Source: Silene conica (Eukaryota > Streptophyta > Magnoliopsida > Caryophyllales > Caryophyllaceae). From it: a DNA stretch of 64,000 nt. The notes below the pieces were generated by a model. It was not told where the DNA came from. It saw only the letters and a program-made list of their open reading frames with translations, and ran no database searches. The stretch spans positions 71,763,681 to 71,827,680 of the forward strand of contig CM055315.2 in NCBI GenBank assembly GCA_029255685.2, given 5' to 3'. The translations under genes and the position numbers were made by a program. Positions 9,711-23,426 of this stretch are shown in pieces (within the stretch, counting starts at the first letter, position 1; each line of letters opens with the position of its first letter).

Positions 9711-10703
9711 TGTTGGGGCTGGTGTCCTTGACAATTAAGTACAATGACTTATTAAATCTCTTTAAGGATCACAAGGGCATACTTTTGTATTATTACCAGT
9801 TGATCCACGTTTATCAATAACGGTTGGCTTGCTAGATAAGTTTGACGTTATTGTCATACGGATGGCGGTGATCAACTGGTCCCTATACGTCACACCTATA
9901 GGACACGTTTGAGAGATGTGAAGGTATGAAAATACAATCACATTTATGCCGGATATGACTAAACAGTTAGTCAGAGGTATTGACTATTAAATTAGTCAAT
10001 AAGATGTTGAGATTATTATTTAATACGGATTAAATAATTTTAGCTAATACGGATTGCATGATTAATTCGTAAAATTAAATATAAACGGTTATATTTAATT
10101 AAATATTGTATTCGCGTATTAATATAAACAGTTATATTAATTTGGGTAATTATACAATATCGTAATTTTATCAGACCATTATTAATACATCGACTACATT
10201 AATATCTGATAACACGTATACGATTTATAATAAAAATCCCGAGAATAACTTATAGCTAAATGGGTTGAATCACGCAAAGGAATAAGGTAAGAGTGGAAAA
10301 ACCTCACCCTTACCAAAAGACCATTCGGCCGACCCTATGGCTACATAAGGAGAGTCTTTCTCCTTATGTCAGACACTGGTGATTTATTATTCTCACAATT
10401 AGGGTTTTGAGAACATTCTTTTACCAAAACTCAGATCTCACATCTAAAACCTCAAAAGGCTCTCCCCATATTGCAAGGCAATTGGAGAGTATTTTCTAGC
10501 ACACGCGGCCACGTCTCATTCTAAGTCTTGGGTGCAAGTTATAGGAGGGAATTTGTGTTAATTCCTGTTCTTAGGCCTTTCGCACAAGGACCAAAGGTTG
10601 ATTTCTTTTTCATGCTTTTTATTAACTTATGACTATAATCACAACTGTATTTTTTCATTATAATCCTGCAAGTTTAGGGTGAATACATGTTATATTCCCC
10701 ACA
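9711..10703 (+). repeat. Copia-Y LTR 2 (993 bp)
   Basis: Shared between units 1 and 2: it follows the polypurine tract of unit 1 and is followed by the primer site of unit 2 (10706-10721). Almost identical to LTR 1. Confidence 0.95.
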
Positions 10704-10705
10704 AG

Positions 10706-10941
10706 TGGTATCAGAGCCAGGCCATGAAAATTTTACCTTTGTGTTTTTCGTAAGTTTTAAAACCTGAAAAATCGTCTTCTGCCGCTAAGTCGGTCGATCG
10801 ACCCCCCGTTGCGGTCGGTCGACCGCCTCCTGCGTGTTTTTCTGTTTCGACAGTTTATCTTTTGTGAGAAATCGTGTTCAGAAACTCGGTTTCGAGTTTT
10901 GTGGTCGGTCGACCTGTTTTTCGGGTCGGTCGACCATTCTG

Positions 10942-10972
<31 letters not shown>

Positions 10973-12368
10973 TCGTCAGGTTGTCGGTAGACCTGTTTTT
11001 TGGGTCGGTAGACCACCCCTGTAACAGACTCGTTTTTTTTCCGAAAATAACATATTTTATTTTCACATGGCCTTTAGTAATATATTATATACGGAAATAG
11101 TATATTATTAATTTTGTGAAACGGTTCACCCTCGTTTGATACATATTATTTTAAAACGGTTTAAAATAATAGGATTATAAACTTATTAAAATTAAAGTGG
11201 TTAAAACGGTATAATCACATAATTTTAATCCTAAAAGGTGGTTTGGTAAAAATTTGTTAATCATAATAACAGTATTATGTCATGTATGAATTTTAATTTA
11301 GTTGATGCATTTTATTTATCGTCTTGTTGAATGTCTAATGAATGCTTTCAATAACGTATTTAATTTTGCAAATGGTTGTAACTTAGTGTGGCCTTAGAAG
11401 ATTGTGTCACCGTAATGATGGGACACAGTCTTGCTTGTAATCTTGAGATCTTGAATCTCCGTTTTGGGTTTTTGCCATGTAATTACTTTTGTATTTAAAT
11501 TAGAATGTATCTAGGACTACTTTTGTAATTTAAATTAGTAATTTTGTGAAGACCAAAGACAAGACGGAGACCGGATGCTCACTCCCGCTGCAAGGACCAA
11601 GATGGAACATCAAGACAAGCTTCTAGGGTCCAACGGTGGATTCCAAGTTGTTTTATGTTTATTTTGGTAGGATAGGCCACACTAGGACTTTTTATTTACG
11701 TTTATTGCTTTCATTTTATGCTTTCATCGATAATAGCTTGCATCATATTCCGCCTAAAACCAAACCACCTATATCATGCCTGAAAACTGACTCATGTAGA
11801 GGTTACGCGTTAGTTTTCTGTGACAATACAGATGTCACATGTCATTTGCAAAGCCATCACTTTATTTAATTCATTCACGCATATGCTAGATATTAGTTCA
11901 CTTAATATGAATAAATAAAAGTTGATGGGGTCTTCCTCGTATAACCAAAAATTGAGACTAGTCTTTATAAATCAGCCTCCCATGAATCCCTTCTTCGTCG
12001 GTAGGCATAATATGACCCCTTCTACGTCGGGTAAGTGGGAACAGATGATTTATTTTATCTCAACATCATGGTCACTCGATAATATCTAGTGACTGAGATG
12101 GACTAATAGATAGGATATACGGAAATCTATCGACCAAGAGTTCCAACGATTGGAATTAGCCAAACTGTGGGCTTATCAATATACGGAAATTGAGTCTTGG
12201 GATCGTTTATATAATTCTTGAGGGAGATCAATTATATAAATGCATGAGTCTACGAGTTTAAATTCAATTTAATATAGACTTAAATCACAACAATAAGTTG
12301 CTTATATGGTTTTGTTTTATCTTCTTTTCAGTCTAGAACACGTTCAATTAAACTGCTGTATAACTAAA
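10706..12368 (+). other. Primer site and leader, unit 2
   Basis: The tRNA-iMet primer site is at 10706-10721. The leader repeats the palindrome pairs, a 28-base A-run (10945-10972), the hairpins and the candidate intron (12031-12331) of unit 1 with very few changes. No gene. Confidence 0.75.
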
Positions 12369-15300
12369 ATGGCTGGGGAAGACCCAATGCCAAGTGCCAA
12401 GCTAGCACGTGAATCCTGGCTAAAAGCCTTCATGGACTCCATGAATCAGTCCACAAGACTGAGGAATGATGGGTCAAACTTCTCTGACTGGGAGGCAGCA
12501 CTACGGAATGCTGCCATTGCTGACAGAAAGCTAAAGTATTTAACTGAGCCCATTCCGGCACACCCAGGAACTGGAGCTAGAGCCAACGATGTTCGCGCTC
12601 ATAGCGACTTCGTCATGGAAGCGGGTGCGATAAAGAACGTACTCATCTATGCAATGGAATCAAATTTGCAAAGACGCTTCATATCCCATGGTGCAAACAA
12701 GATTTTCACCACGCTCTCTAACGAATTCTCCAAAGCTCCGAGAATCGTTTCTTATGAGCATACCTGTCGCTTCTTTGAGGCGAAACTCCAGAAGGGCCAA
12801 GCTGTTAGCCCACATATTCTCAACATGATTGAGAATATCGAGAAACTGGAGACCCTTAACTGCAAGATCAGTGAGAACATAATCGTTGATCGTATGCTTC
12901 ACTCGCTTCATGATGGGTTCGCCCTCTTTAGGGCCAACTACTACATGAACGACATGAAGAAGACTCCTCATGAGCTCCACTCCCTTCTCGTACAGACTGA
13001 GAAGGATCTGAAATTAAGTGGGAGCATGAAGCAGGATGTTCTCATGATCTCCAGTAAGGGAAAGGGTAAAGGGAAGGCTAAAGCTCAGGGCGACCTAGCA
13101 GTAGGTAAGCCCAGGTTCAAGAAACCAGGATTTACTAAGAGTGGGCCAGGTGAGTCAAGCAACTCACAGGGCAAGACAAAGAGCAAGGATACTAGCATGG
13201 AATGTCACCATTGCCACAAGACTGGGCATTGGAGGCGCTCCTGCCCCGTGTATCGGGAGGACATTAAAGCAGGCCGCGTTACTCCTGTTGGTATGTCTTC
13301 TTCTTCTTTTATTCACATGATTGAGATTAACCACGCAAGTTGCGGAACTTGGGTACTTGATACTGGTTGTGGTTCTCATCTATGTAATCATGTGCAGGGC
13401 CTCCGAAACCAAGAACCCCTAATCAAGGGTGAGGTGGACCTGCGTGTCGGGAATGGAGCACGTGTGGCTGCAGTCTCGAAGGGAACATACGTGATCCAGC
13501 TTCCAAGTGGATTCGAGTTTATTTTATATAACTGTTATTATGTTCCTAGTTTGTCCAAAAACATTATTTCAGTTTCTGCGCTTGACAAACTCGGCTTTTC
13601 ATTTGTAATAGAGAATAATAGCTGTATTTTCTCCTTACACAATATGATTTATGGCAAGGCAGTTTCCATGAATGGAATTTATGTTTTAGATCAAACCACC
13701 GAGATATTACATGTGAATAATAAAAGGTTAAAGGTAGGTGACAAAGATCAAACTTACTTATGGCATTGTCGTATGGGACACATAAATGAGAAACGCGTAA
13801 AACAGCTCATACAGAACGGAGCTATCTCGCCCTTTGATTTCGAATCATATGGCACGTGTGAATCATGTCTCATCGGCAAGATGACTCGTATTTCCTTCAA
13901 AGGTGTTGGAATGCGCGCTGCCGACCTATTAGGACTCATACATACGGACGTATGTGGCCCTATGTCGATCAACGCACGAGAAGGCTATAGGTATTTCATC
14001 ACTTTCACGGATGATTTGAGTAGATATGGCTATGTCTACTTAATGAAGCACAAAAGTGAATCCTTTGACAAGTTCAAAGAATACCAGAATCGGGTACAGA
14101 ACCAGCTGGGTAGAAAGATTAAAGCACTACGTTCTGATCGTGGTGGTGAGTATCTTTCACACGAGTTTGATCAACACCTTAAAGACTGTGGCATCGTGCT
14201 ACATTTAACTCCACCTGGAACACCACAATTAAATGGTGTGTCCGAACGGAGAAATCGGACTTTACTTGATATGGTTCGATCCATGATGAGTCACACCGTT
14301 GTGCCTGATTCATTGTGGGGCTATGCTCTTTTGTCGGCCGCTCTAATTCTTAACCGAAGTCCGTCTAAAGCTGTTGACAAGTCTCCATACGAATTATGGA
14401 AGGGAACGGTCCCTAACTTGTCCTTTATTCGGGTTTGGGGCTGCGAGGCTTATGTCAAGTGGAGACACGAGGATAAGCTCGGCCCGCGATCGGTCAAGAC
14501 ATACTTTATAGGCTATCCAAAGGGAACTTTTGGTCATTAATTCTACTCGCCAACCGAACAACGTGTTTTTGTTGCGGCTAGTGCGACGTTCTTAGAGAAA
14601 GAATTTCTCGAGAACAAGTCGAGTAATAGAACCTTCGAGTTATCGGAGGTTCAAGAACCAACTGCCGAGAAACCATTGGAGGAAACAGCTCCTTCAACCG
14701 AGGCTGCGGTAGATATTCCTGAGGAACCTAGGAGGTCGGGAAGAGTCTCTATTCCTCTGGACAGATACATTGGTATGGTCGAGGAACATGATACAGATGA
14801 CGTCTTACTCCTAGAGGGTAATGAATCCACAACCTTTAAAGGTGCCATGACTAGTTCTGACTCAAAGCTATGGCTAGAAGCCATGCAATCCGAGATGGAC
14901 TCCATGTATGAGAACAACGTGTGGGATCTTGTGGACCTACCTGCAAAGGTACGTCCCCTTCAATGCAAATGGCTTTACAAGATAAAGCATGCCGTGGAAG
15001 GACAACAAGATATCCACAAGGCTAGACTAGTTGCTAAAGGTTTCACTCAAGTGCCAGGCTTGCACTATGATGAGATCTTTGCACCCGTAGTCATGCTACG
15101 TTCCATTCGGATTATCTTAGCGATCGCCGCATTTCATGATTATGAAATATGGCAAATGGACGTAAAAACCGCCTTCTTAAACGGTTATTTGGAGGAAGAA
15201 TTGTACATGGTACAACCCGAGGGTTTTATCGATCCAGCACATCCTAAGAAAGTTTGCAAGCTTAAGCGTTCCATCTATGGACTTAAGCAAGCATCGCGGA

Positions 15301-16067
15301 GTTGGAATCATCGCTTCGACCAAGTGATAAAAGAGAGTGGGTTCATTCGATCAGTCGAGGAACCATGTCTCTATATCAAGTCGAGTGGGAGCAAGATTGT
15401 ATTCCTAGTACTGTATGTCGATGACATACTCTTGATTGGGAATGACATACCTCTCTTATCTTCGGTTAAAGCATGGTTGAAAAACCATTTCCAGATGAAA
15501 GATCTGGGAGAGGCACAAAGAATTTTGGGCATCCGTATCTACAGGGATAGATCACGACGGATGTTGTCTCTCAGTCAGGAGTCTTATATAGATAAGATTC
15601 TAGAGAGATTCAGCATGACGAACTCCAAGAAGGGGTTCCTTCCTATGACTCCTGGGCTTCACTTGAGCAAGACTCAAGAAGCTAAGTCATTGGAAGAAAA
15701 AGAGCGCATGAGTCGGATTCCTTATGCTTCGGCAATAGGATCGATCATGTATGCCATGATATGCACACGTCCTGACGTCGCATATGCATTGAGTATGACA
15801 AGTCGATTCCAAGCTCATCCAAGTGAACAACACTGGATGGCCGTGAAAAACATTCTTAAGTACCTACGGAGGACTAAAGATTTGGGATTGACTTATGGAG
15901 GCGACTCAACGCTCTGCGCCACGGGTTACGCAGATGCTAGCTTCCAAACGGATCGAGATGACTCGAAATCTCAGTCTGGATTCGTTTTTACTCTTAATGG
16001 CGCTGCTGTCAGCTGGAAAAGTTCTAAACAAAATGTTACAGCAGATTCTACTACTGAGTCCACGTAA
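12369..16067 (+). pseudogene. gag-pol: Copia-Y gag-pol, unit 2 (one stop)
   Basis: Same domain order as unit 3: UBN2 gag, zinc knuckle, DTG protease, HHCC and DDE integrase, YVDD reverse transcriptase, truncated RNase H. A single C-to-A change turns a tyrosine codon into TAA at 14538-14540, after the integrase core. The frame after the stop is the same as before it, so this is one nonsense mutation and no frameshift. Gag, protease and the integrase catalytic core could still be made; reverse transcriptase could not without read-through. The RNase H deletion is the same as in the other units. Confidence 0.93.
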
Positions 16068-17058
16068 AAGAAGATATTTATTGATAAGATCGCTATGGAT
16101 GACAACATAGCTGATCCTCTCACAAAAGCATTACCACGTGATAAGCATGAAGGACACATTCATTCCATGGGAATTAGATGTGTTTCTAAGTTGTAGTACT
16201 CTTTTATGAATTCATGTAATAATTCATTTTCTCGTGTACTCTATTCAACCTTATTGTTATGATATAAAATGTTTTGTTTTTCATGTGGAATTGTACGCCA
16301 ATTTTGAACACCACAAAGTGAACTGATTAACATTACATCGTTTTGGTCCTTGATTACCCACTTGAGCTGATAACTCAGGTAATCATTTTGAGACGTTGGT
16401 TGATGGTGGGTTCAACGAGCCATAAGTCACGTGGATGACTGACCAATCACAAAGGCGATTTATACGGATATCTCGTAGGACACCCCGTGACAACGTTATG
16501 GAGTCCTAAATGTTTTATAACATTGGGTGCCTGGTCGTGGATAGGACCTCCATAGTGTTCCTTAGAGTCGAGTCTTTTGACCTTCAACTGTCTCTTGAGA
16601 TTAAGACAGATTTTGGGTAACTTTGGTTTCTTTCCCACGGTCACCGTAACAGGGGCCTAGAGGATTTTTTCTGGGTTATTTCATGCTGGGCGATATCGGC
16701 AGGATTCGAGTTGAGGGAAATATCCAAACCCTTATCAGGATTTTATCATTTCTCAGGGCCACTCGAGGTGTAGTAACTGAAATGCATGGCCATGCTCGAA
16801 TACAGATTCGTTTTATCAGTTAAGTTACTCTCTAGTCGGGGAAACCACTCTTGATACAGATCGCTTGTGTGATACGACCTTTGCGAATGCGGATTTGCAA
16901 ATTGTCTTACATTGAGTGGGAGAAATTTTAAAAGGATATGAGATTCGGTTATCGCACCTACACTTGTACGGACAAGTGGGAGTTTGTTGGAGCTTGTGTC
17001 CTCCACATGTAGTGTGATAACGTCATTGCACATACCCTTGTACGGACAAGTGGGAGAT
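16068..17058 (+). other. Copia-Y 3' region, unit 2
   Basis: Same layout as in unit 1: cut-off polyprotein end, untranslated sequence, two hairpin and polypurine copies, relic LTR start, then the polypurine tract before LTR 3. No gene. Confidence 0.7.
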
Positions 17059-18050
17059 TGTTGGGGCTGGTGTCCTTGACAATTAAGTACAATGACTTAT
17101 TAAATCTCTTTAAGGATCACAAGGGCATACTTTTGTATTATTACCAGTTGATCCACGTTTATCAATAACGGTTGGCTTGCTAGATAAGTTTGACGTTATT
17201 GTCATACGGATGGCGGTGATCAACTGGTCCCTATAAGTCACACCTATAGGACACGTTTGAGAGATGTGAAGGTATGAAAATACAATCACATTTATGCCGG
17301 ATATGACTAAACAGTTAGTCAGAGGTATTGACTATTAAATTAGTCAATAAGATGTTGAGATTATTATTTAATACGGATTAAATAATTTTAGCTAATACGG
17401 ATTGCATGATTAATTCGTAAAATTAAATATAAACGGTTATATTTAATTAAATATTGTATTCGCGTATTAATATAAACAGTTATATTAATTTGGGTAATTA
17501 TACAATATCGTAATTTTATCAGACCATTATTAATACATCGACTACATTAATATCTGATAACACGTATACGATTTATAAACAAAACGCACGAATAACTTAT
17601 AGCTAAATGGGTTGAATCACGCAAAGGAATAAGGTAAGAGTGGAAAAAGCCCACCCTTACCAAAAGACCATTCGGCCGACCCTATGGCTACATAAGGAGA
17701 GTCTTTCTCCTTATGTCAGACACTGGTGATTTATTATTCTCACAATTAGGGTTTTGAGAACATTCTTTTCCCAAAACTCAGATCTCACATCTAAAACCTC
17801 AAAAGGCTCTCCCCATATTGCAAGGCAATTGGAGAGTATTTTCTAGCACACGCGGCCACGTCTCATTCTAAGTCTTGGGTGCAAGTTATAGGAGGGAATT
17901 TGTGTTAATTCCTGTTCTTAGGCCTTTCGCACAAGGACCAAAGGTTGATTTCTTTTTCATGCTTTTTATTAACTTATGACTATAATCACAACTGTATTTT
18001 TTCATTATAATCCTGCAAGTTTAGGGTGAATACATGCTATATTCCCCACA
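17059..18050 (+). repeat. Copia-Y LTR 3 (992 bp), mosaic
   Basis: Shared between units 2 and 3. Near 17576-17592 it carries the LTR 4 type (AAACAAAACGCACGAATA), while directly after this it returns to the LTR 1 type (ACTTATAGC and the following 300 bp). It also shares AAAAAGCCC and TTTTCCCAAAAC with LTR 5. This patchwork points to exchange or gene conversion between LTRs. Confidence 0.85.
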
Positions 18051-18052
18051 AG

Positions 18053-18288
18053 TGGTATCAGAGCCAGGCCATGAAAATTTTACCTTTGTGTTTTTCGTAA
18101 GTTTTAAAACCTGAAAAATCGTCTTCTGCCGCTAAGTCGGTCGATCGACCCCCCGTTGCGGTCGGTCGACCGCCTCCTGCGTGTTTTTCTGTTTCGACAG
18201 TTTATCTTTTGTGAGAAATCGTGTTCAGAAACTCGGTTTCGAGTTTTGTGGTCGGTCGACCTGTTTTTCGGGTCGGTCGACCATTCTG

Positions 18289-18331
<43 letters not shown>

Positions 18332-19727
18332 GTCAGGTTGTCGGTAGACCTGTTTTTTGGGTCGGTAGACCACCCCTGTAACAGACTCGTTTTTTTTTTC
18401 CGAAAATAACATATTTTATTTTCACATGGCCTTTAGTAATATATTATATACGGAAATAGTATATTATTAATTTTGTGAAACGGTTCACCCTCGTTTGATA
18501 CATATTATTTTAAAACGGTTTAAAAAAATAGGATTATAAACTTATTAAAATTAAAGTGGTTAAAACGGTATAATCACATAATTTTAATCCTAAAAGGTGG
18601 TTTGGTAAAAATTTGTTAATCATAATAACAGTATTATGTCATGTATGAATTTTAATTTAGTTGATGCATTTTATTTATCGTCTTGTTGAATGTCTAATGA
18701 ATGCTTTCAATAACGTATTTAATTTTGCAAACGGTTGTAACTTAGTGTGGCCTTAGAAGATTGTGTCACCGTAATGATGGGACACAGTCTTGCTTGTAAT
18801 CTTGAGATCTTGAATCTCCGTTTTGGGTTTTTGCCATGTAATTACTTTTGTATTTAAATTAGAATGTATCTAGGACTACTTTTGTAATTTAAATTAGTAA
18901 TTTTGTGAAGACCAAAGACAAGACGGAGACCGGATGCTCACTCCCGCTGCAAGGACCAAGATGGAACATCAAGACAAGCTTCTAGGGTCCAACGGTGGAT
19001 TCCAAGTTGTTTTATGTTTATTTTGGTAGGATAGGCCACACTAGGACTTTTTATTTACGTTTATTGCTTTCATTTTATGCTTTCATCGATAATAGCTTGC
19101 ATCATATTCCGCCTAAAACCAAACCACCTATATCATGCCTGAAAACTGACTCATGTAGAGGTTACGCGTTAGTTTTCTGTGACAATACAGATGTCACATG
19201 TCATTTGCAAAGCCATCACTTTATTTAATTCATTCACGCATATGCTAGATATTAGTTCACTTAATATGAATAAATAAAAGTTGATGGGGTCTTCCTCGTA
19301 TAACCAAAAATTGAGACTAGTCTTTATAAATCAGCCTCCCATGAATCCCTTCTTCGTCGGTAGGCATAATATGACCCCTTCTACGTCGGGTAAGTGGGAA
19401 CAGATGATTTATTTTATCTCAACATCATGGTCACTCGATAATATCTAGTGACTGAGATGGACTAATAGATAGGATATACGGAAATCTATCGACCAAGAGT
19501 TCCAACGATTGGAATTAGCCAAACTGTGGGCTTATCAATATACGGAAATTGAGTCTTGGGATCGTTTATATAATTCTTGAGGGAGATCAATTATATAAAT
19601 GCATGAGTCTACGAGTTTAAATTCAATTTAATATAGACTTAAATCACAACAATAAGTTGCTTATATGGTTTTGTTTTATCTTCTTTTCAGTCTAGAACAC
19701 GTTCAATTAAACTGCTGTATAACTAAA
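18053..19727 (+). other. Primer site and leader, unit 3
   Basis: The primer site is at 18053-18068. The A-run is longer here (36 A, about 18292-18327). Palindrome pairs, hairpins and the candidate intron (19390-19690) are kept. No gene. Confidence 0.75.
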
Positions 19728-22700
19728 ATGGCTGGGGAAGACCCAATGCCAAGTGCCAAGCTAGCACGTGAATCCTGGCTAAAAGCCTTCATGGACTCCA
19801 TGAATCAGTCCACAAGACTGAGGAATGATGGGTCAAACTTCTCTGACTGGGAGGCAGCACTACGGAATGCTGCCATTGCTGACGGAAAGCTAAAGTATTT
19901 AACTGAGCCCATTCCGGCACACCCAGGAACTGGAGCTAGAGCCAACGATGTTCGCGCTCATAGCGACTTCGTCATGGAAGCGGGTGCGATAAAGAACGTA
20001 TTCATCTATGCAATGGAATCAAATTTGCGAAGACGCTTCATATCCCATGGTGCAAACAAGATTTTCACCACGCTCTCTAACGAATTCTCCAAAGCTCCGA
20101 GAATCGTTTCTTATGAGCATACCTGTCGCTTCTTTGAGGCGAAACTCCAGAAGGGCCAAGCTGTTAGCCCACATATTCTCAACATGATTGAGAATATCGA
20201 GAAACTGGAGACACTTAATTGCAAGATCAGTGAGAACATAATCGTTGATCGTATGCTTCACTCGCTTCATGATGGGTTCGCCCTCTTTAGGGCCAACTAC
20301 TACATGAACGACATGAAGAAGACTCCTCATGAGCTCCACTCCCTTCTCGTACAGACTGAGAAGGATCTGAAATTAAGTGGGAGCATGAAGCAGGATGTTC
20401 TCATGATCTCCAGTAAGGGAAAGGGTAAAGGGAAGGCTAAAGCTCAGGGCGACCTAGCAGTAGGTAAGCCCAGGTTCAAGAAACCAGGATTTACTAAGAG
20501 TGGGCCAGGTGAGTCAAGCAACTCACAGGGCAAGACAAAGAGCAAGGATACTAGCATGGAATGTCACCATTGCCACAAGACTGGGCATTGGAGGCGCTCC
20601 TGCCCCGTTTATCGGGAGGACATTAAAGCAGGCCGCGTTACTCCTGTTGGTATGTCTTCTTCTTCTTTTATTCACATGATTGAGATTAACCACGCAAGTT
20701 GCGGAACTTGGGTACTTGATACTGGTTGTGGTTCTCATCTATGTAATCATGTGCAGGGCCTCCGAAACCAAGAACCCCTAATCAAGGGTGAGGTGGACCT
20801 GCGTGTCGGGAATGGAGCACGTGTGGCTGCAGTCTCGAAGGGAACATACGTGATCCAGCTTCCAAGTGGATTCGAGTTATTTTTATATAACTGTTATTAT
20901 GTTCCTAGTTTGTCCAAAAACATTATTTCAGTTTCTGCGCTTGACAAACTCGGCTTTTCATTTGTAATAGAGAATAATAGCTGTATTTTCTCCTTACACA
21001 ATATGATTTATGTCAAGGCAGTTTCCATGAATGGAATTTATGTTTTAGATCAAACCACCGAGATATTACATGTGAATAATAAAAGGTTAAAGGTAGGTGA
21101 CAAAGATCAAACTTACTTATGGCATTGTCGTATGGGACACATAAATGAGAAACGCGTAAAACAGCTCATACAGAACGGAGCTATCTCGCCCTTTGATTTC
21201 GAATCATATGGCACGTGTGAATCATGTCTCATCGGCAAGATGACTCGTATTTCCTTCAAAGGTGTTGGAATGCGCGCTGCCGACCTATTAGGACTCATAC
21301 ATACGGACGTATGTGGCCCTATGTCGATCAACGCACGAGAAGGCTATAGGTATTTCATCACTTTCACGGATGATTTGAGTAGATATGGCTATGTCTACTT
21401 AATGAAGCACAAAAGTGAATCTTTTGACAAGTTCGAAGAATACCAGAATCGGGTACAGAACCAGCTGGGTAGAAAGATTAAAGCACTACGTTCTGATCGT
21501 GGTGGTGAGTATCTTTCACACGAGTTTGATCAACACCTTAAAGACTGTGGCATCGTGCTACAGTTAACTCCACCTGGAACACCACAATTAAATGGTGTGT
21601 CCGAACGGAGAAATCGGACATTACTTGATATGGTTCGATCCATGATAAGTCACACCGTTGTGCCTGATTCATTGTGGGGCTATGCTCTTTTGTCGGCCGC
21701 TCTAATTCTTAACCGAAGTCCGTCTAAAGCTGTTGACAAGTCTCCATACGAATTATGGAAGGGAACGGTCCTCAACTTGTCCTTTATTCGGGTTTGGGGC
21801 TGCGAGGCTTATGTCAAGTGGAGACACGAGGATAAGCTCGGCCCGCGATCGGTCAAGACATACTTTATAGGCTATCCAAAGGGAACTTTTGGTCATTACT
21901 TCTACTCGCCAACCGAACAACGTGTTTTTGTTGCGGCTAGTGCGACGTTCTTAGAGAAAGAATTTCTCGAGAACAAGTCGAGTAATAGAACCTTCGAGTT
22001 ATCGGAGGTTCAAGAACCAACTGCCGAGCAACCATTGGAGGAAACAGTTCCTTCAACCGAGGCTGCGGTAGATATTCCTGAGGAACCTAGGAGGTCGGGA
22101 AGAGTCTCTATTCCTCCGGACAGATACATTGGTATGGTCGAGGAACATGATACAGATGACGTCTTACTCCTAGAGGGTAATGAACCCACAACCTATAAAG
22201 GTGCCATGACTAGTTCTGACTCAAAGCTATGGCTAGAAGCCATGCAATCCGAGATGGACTCCATGTATGAGAACAACGTGTGGGATCTTGTGGACCTACC
22301 TGCAAAGGTACGTCCCCTTCAATGCAAATGGCTTTACAAGATAAAGCATGCCGTGGAAGGACAACAAGATATCCACAAGGCTAGACTAGTTGCTAAAGGT
22401 TTCACTCAAGTGCCAGGCTTGCACTATGATGAGATCTTTGCACCCGTAGTCATGCTACGTTCCATTCGGATTATCTTAGCGATCGCCGCATTTCATGATT
22501 ATGAAATATGGCAAATGGACGTAAAAACCGCCTTCTTAAACGGTTATTTGGAGGAAGAGTTGTACATGGTACAACCCGAGGGTTTTATCGATCCAGCACA
22601 TCCTAAGAAAGTTTGCAAGCTTAAGCGTTCCATCTATGGACTTAAGCAAGCATCGCGGAGTTGGAATCATCGCTTCGACCAAGTGATAAAAGAGAATGGG

Positions 22701-23426
22701 TTCATTCGATCAGTCGAGGAACCATGTCTCTATATCAAGTCGAGTGGGAGCAAGATTGTATTCCTAGTACTGTATGTCGATGACATACTCTTGATTGGGA
22801 ATGACATACCTCTCTTATCTTCGGTTAAAGCATGGTTGAAAAACCATTTCCAGATGAAAGATCTGGGAGAGGCACAAAGAATTTTGGGCATCCGTATCTA
22901 CAGGGATAGATCACGACGGATGTTGTCTCTCAGTCAGGAGTCTTATATAGATAAGATTCTAGAGAGATTCAGCATGACGAACTCCAAGAAGGGGTTCCTT
23001 CCTATGACTCCTGGGATTCACTTGAGCAAGACTCAAGAAGCTAAGTCATTGGAAGAGAAAGAGCGCATGAGTCGGATTCCTTATGCTTCGGCAATAGGAT
23101 CGATCATGTATGCCATGATATGCACACGTCCTGACGTCGCATATGCATTGAGTATGATAAGTCGATTCCAAGCTCATCCAAGTGAACAACACTGGATGGC
23201 CGTGAAAAACATTCTTAAGTACCTACGGAGGACTAAAGATTTGGGATTGACTTATGGAGGCGACTCAACGCTCTGCGCCACGGGTTACGCAGATGCTAGC
23301 TTCCAAACGGATCGAGATGACTCGAAATCTCAGTCTGGATTCGTTTTTACTCTTAATGGCGCTGCTGTCAGCTGGAAAAGTTCTAAACAAAATGTTACAG
23401 CAGATTCTACTACTGAGTCCACGTAA
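19728..23426 (+). CDS. gag-pol: Copia-Y gag-pol polyprotein, unit 3 (open frame)
   Basis: The only uninterrupted Copia-Y frame (1232 aa from MAGEDP). Order: UBN2-type gag (about 1-240); basic KGKGK linker; zinc knuckle with CHHCHKTGHWRRSC (279-292); protease with DTG (Asp331); GAG-pre-integrase HHCC (about 465-510); integrase catalytic residues in HTDVCGP (about 526), RSDRGG (about 590) and VSERRN (about 625); reverse transcriptase with KTAFLNG (about 930) and YVDD (about 1014); RNase H beginning at GYADAS (about 1185). The protein ends just after TTEST, so RNase H lacks its later catalytic Asp and the C-terminal tail. The product would form capsid, mature itself and reverse-transcribe RNA, but should be defective in RNase H unless complemented. 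Confidence 0.95.
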   Translation: MAGEDPMPSAKLARESWLKAFMDSMNQSTRLRNDGSNFSDWEAALRNAAIADGKLKYLTEPIPAHPGTGARANDVRAHSDFVMEAGAIKNVFIYAMESNLRRRFISHGANKIFTTLSNEFSKAPRIVSYEHTCRFFEAKLQKGQAVSPHILNMIENIEKLETLNCKISENIIVDRMLHSLHDGFALFRANYYMNDMKKTPHELHSLLVQTEKDLKLSGSMKQDVLMISSKGKGKGKAKAQGDLAVGKPRFKKPGFTKSGPGESSNSQGKTKSKDTSMECHHCHKTGHWRRSCPVYREDIKAGRVTPVGMSSSSFIHMIEINHASCGTWVLDTGCGSHLCNHVQGLRNQEPLIKGEVDLRVGNGARVAAVSKGTYVIQLPSGFELFLYNCYYVPSLSKNIISVSALDKLGFSFVIENNSCIFSLHNMIYVKAVSMNGIYVLDQTTEILHVNNKRLKVGDKDQTYLWHCRMGHINEKRVKQLIQNGAISPFDFESYGTCESCLIGKMTRISFKGVGMRAADLLGLIHTDVCGPMSINAREGYRYFITFTDDLSRYGYVYLMKHKSESFDKFEEYQNRVQNQLGRKIKALRSDRGGEYLSHEFDQHLKDCGIVLQLTPPGTPQLNGVSERRNRTLLDMVRSMISHTVVPDSLWGYALLSAALILNRSPSKAVDKSPYELWKGTVLNLSFIRVWGCEAYVKWRHEDKLGPRSVKTYFIGYPKGTFGHYFYSPTEQRVFVAASATFLEKEFLENKSSNRTFELSEVQEPTAEQPLEETVPSTEAAVDIPEEPRRSGRVSIPPDRYIGMVEEHDTDDVLLLEGNEPTTYKGAMTSSDSKLWLEAMQSEMDSMYENNVWDLVDLPAKVRPLQCKWLYKIKHAVEGQQDIHKARLVAKGFTQVPGLHYDEIFAPVVMLRSIRIILAIAAFHDYEIWQMDVKTAFLNGYLEEELYMVQPEGFIDPAHPKKVCKLKRSIYGLKQASRSWNHRFDQVIKENGFIRSVEEPCLYIKSSGSKIVFLVLYVDDILLIGNDIPLLSSVKAWLKNHFQMKDLGEAQRILGIRIYRDRSRRMLSLSQESYIDKILERFSMTNSKKGFLPMTPGIHLSKTQEAKSLEEKERMSRIPYASAIGSIMYAMICTRPDVAYALSMISRFQAHPSEQHWMAVKNILKYLRRTKDLGLTYGGDSTLCATGYADASFQTDRDDSKSQSGFVFTLNGAAVSWKSSKQNVTADSTTEST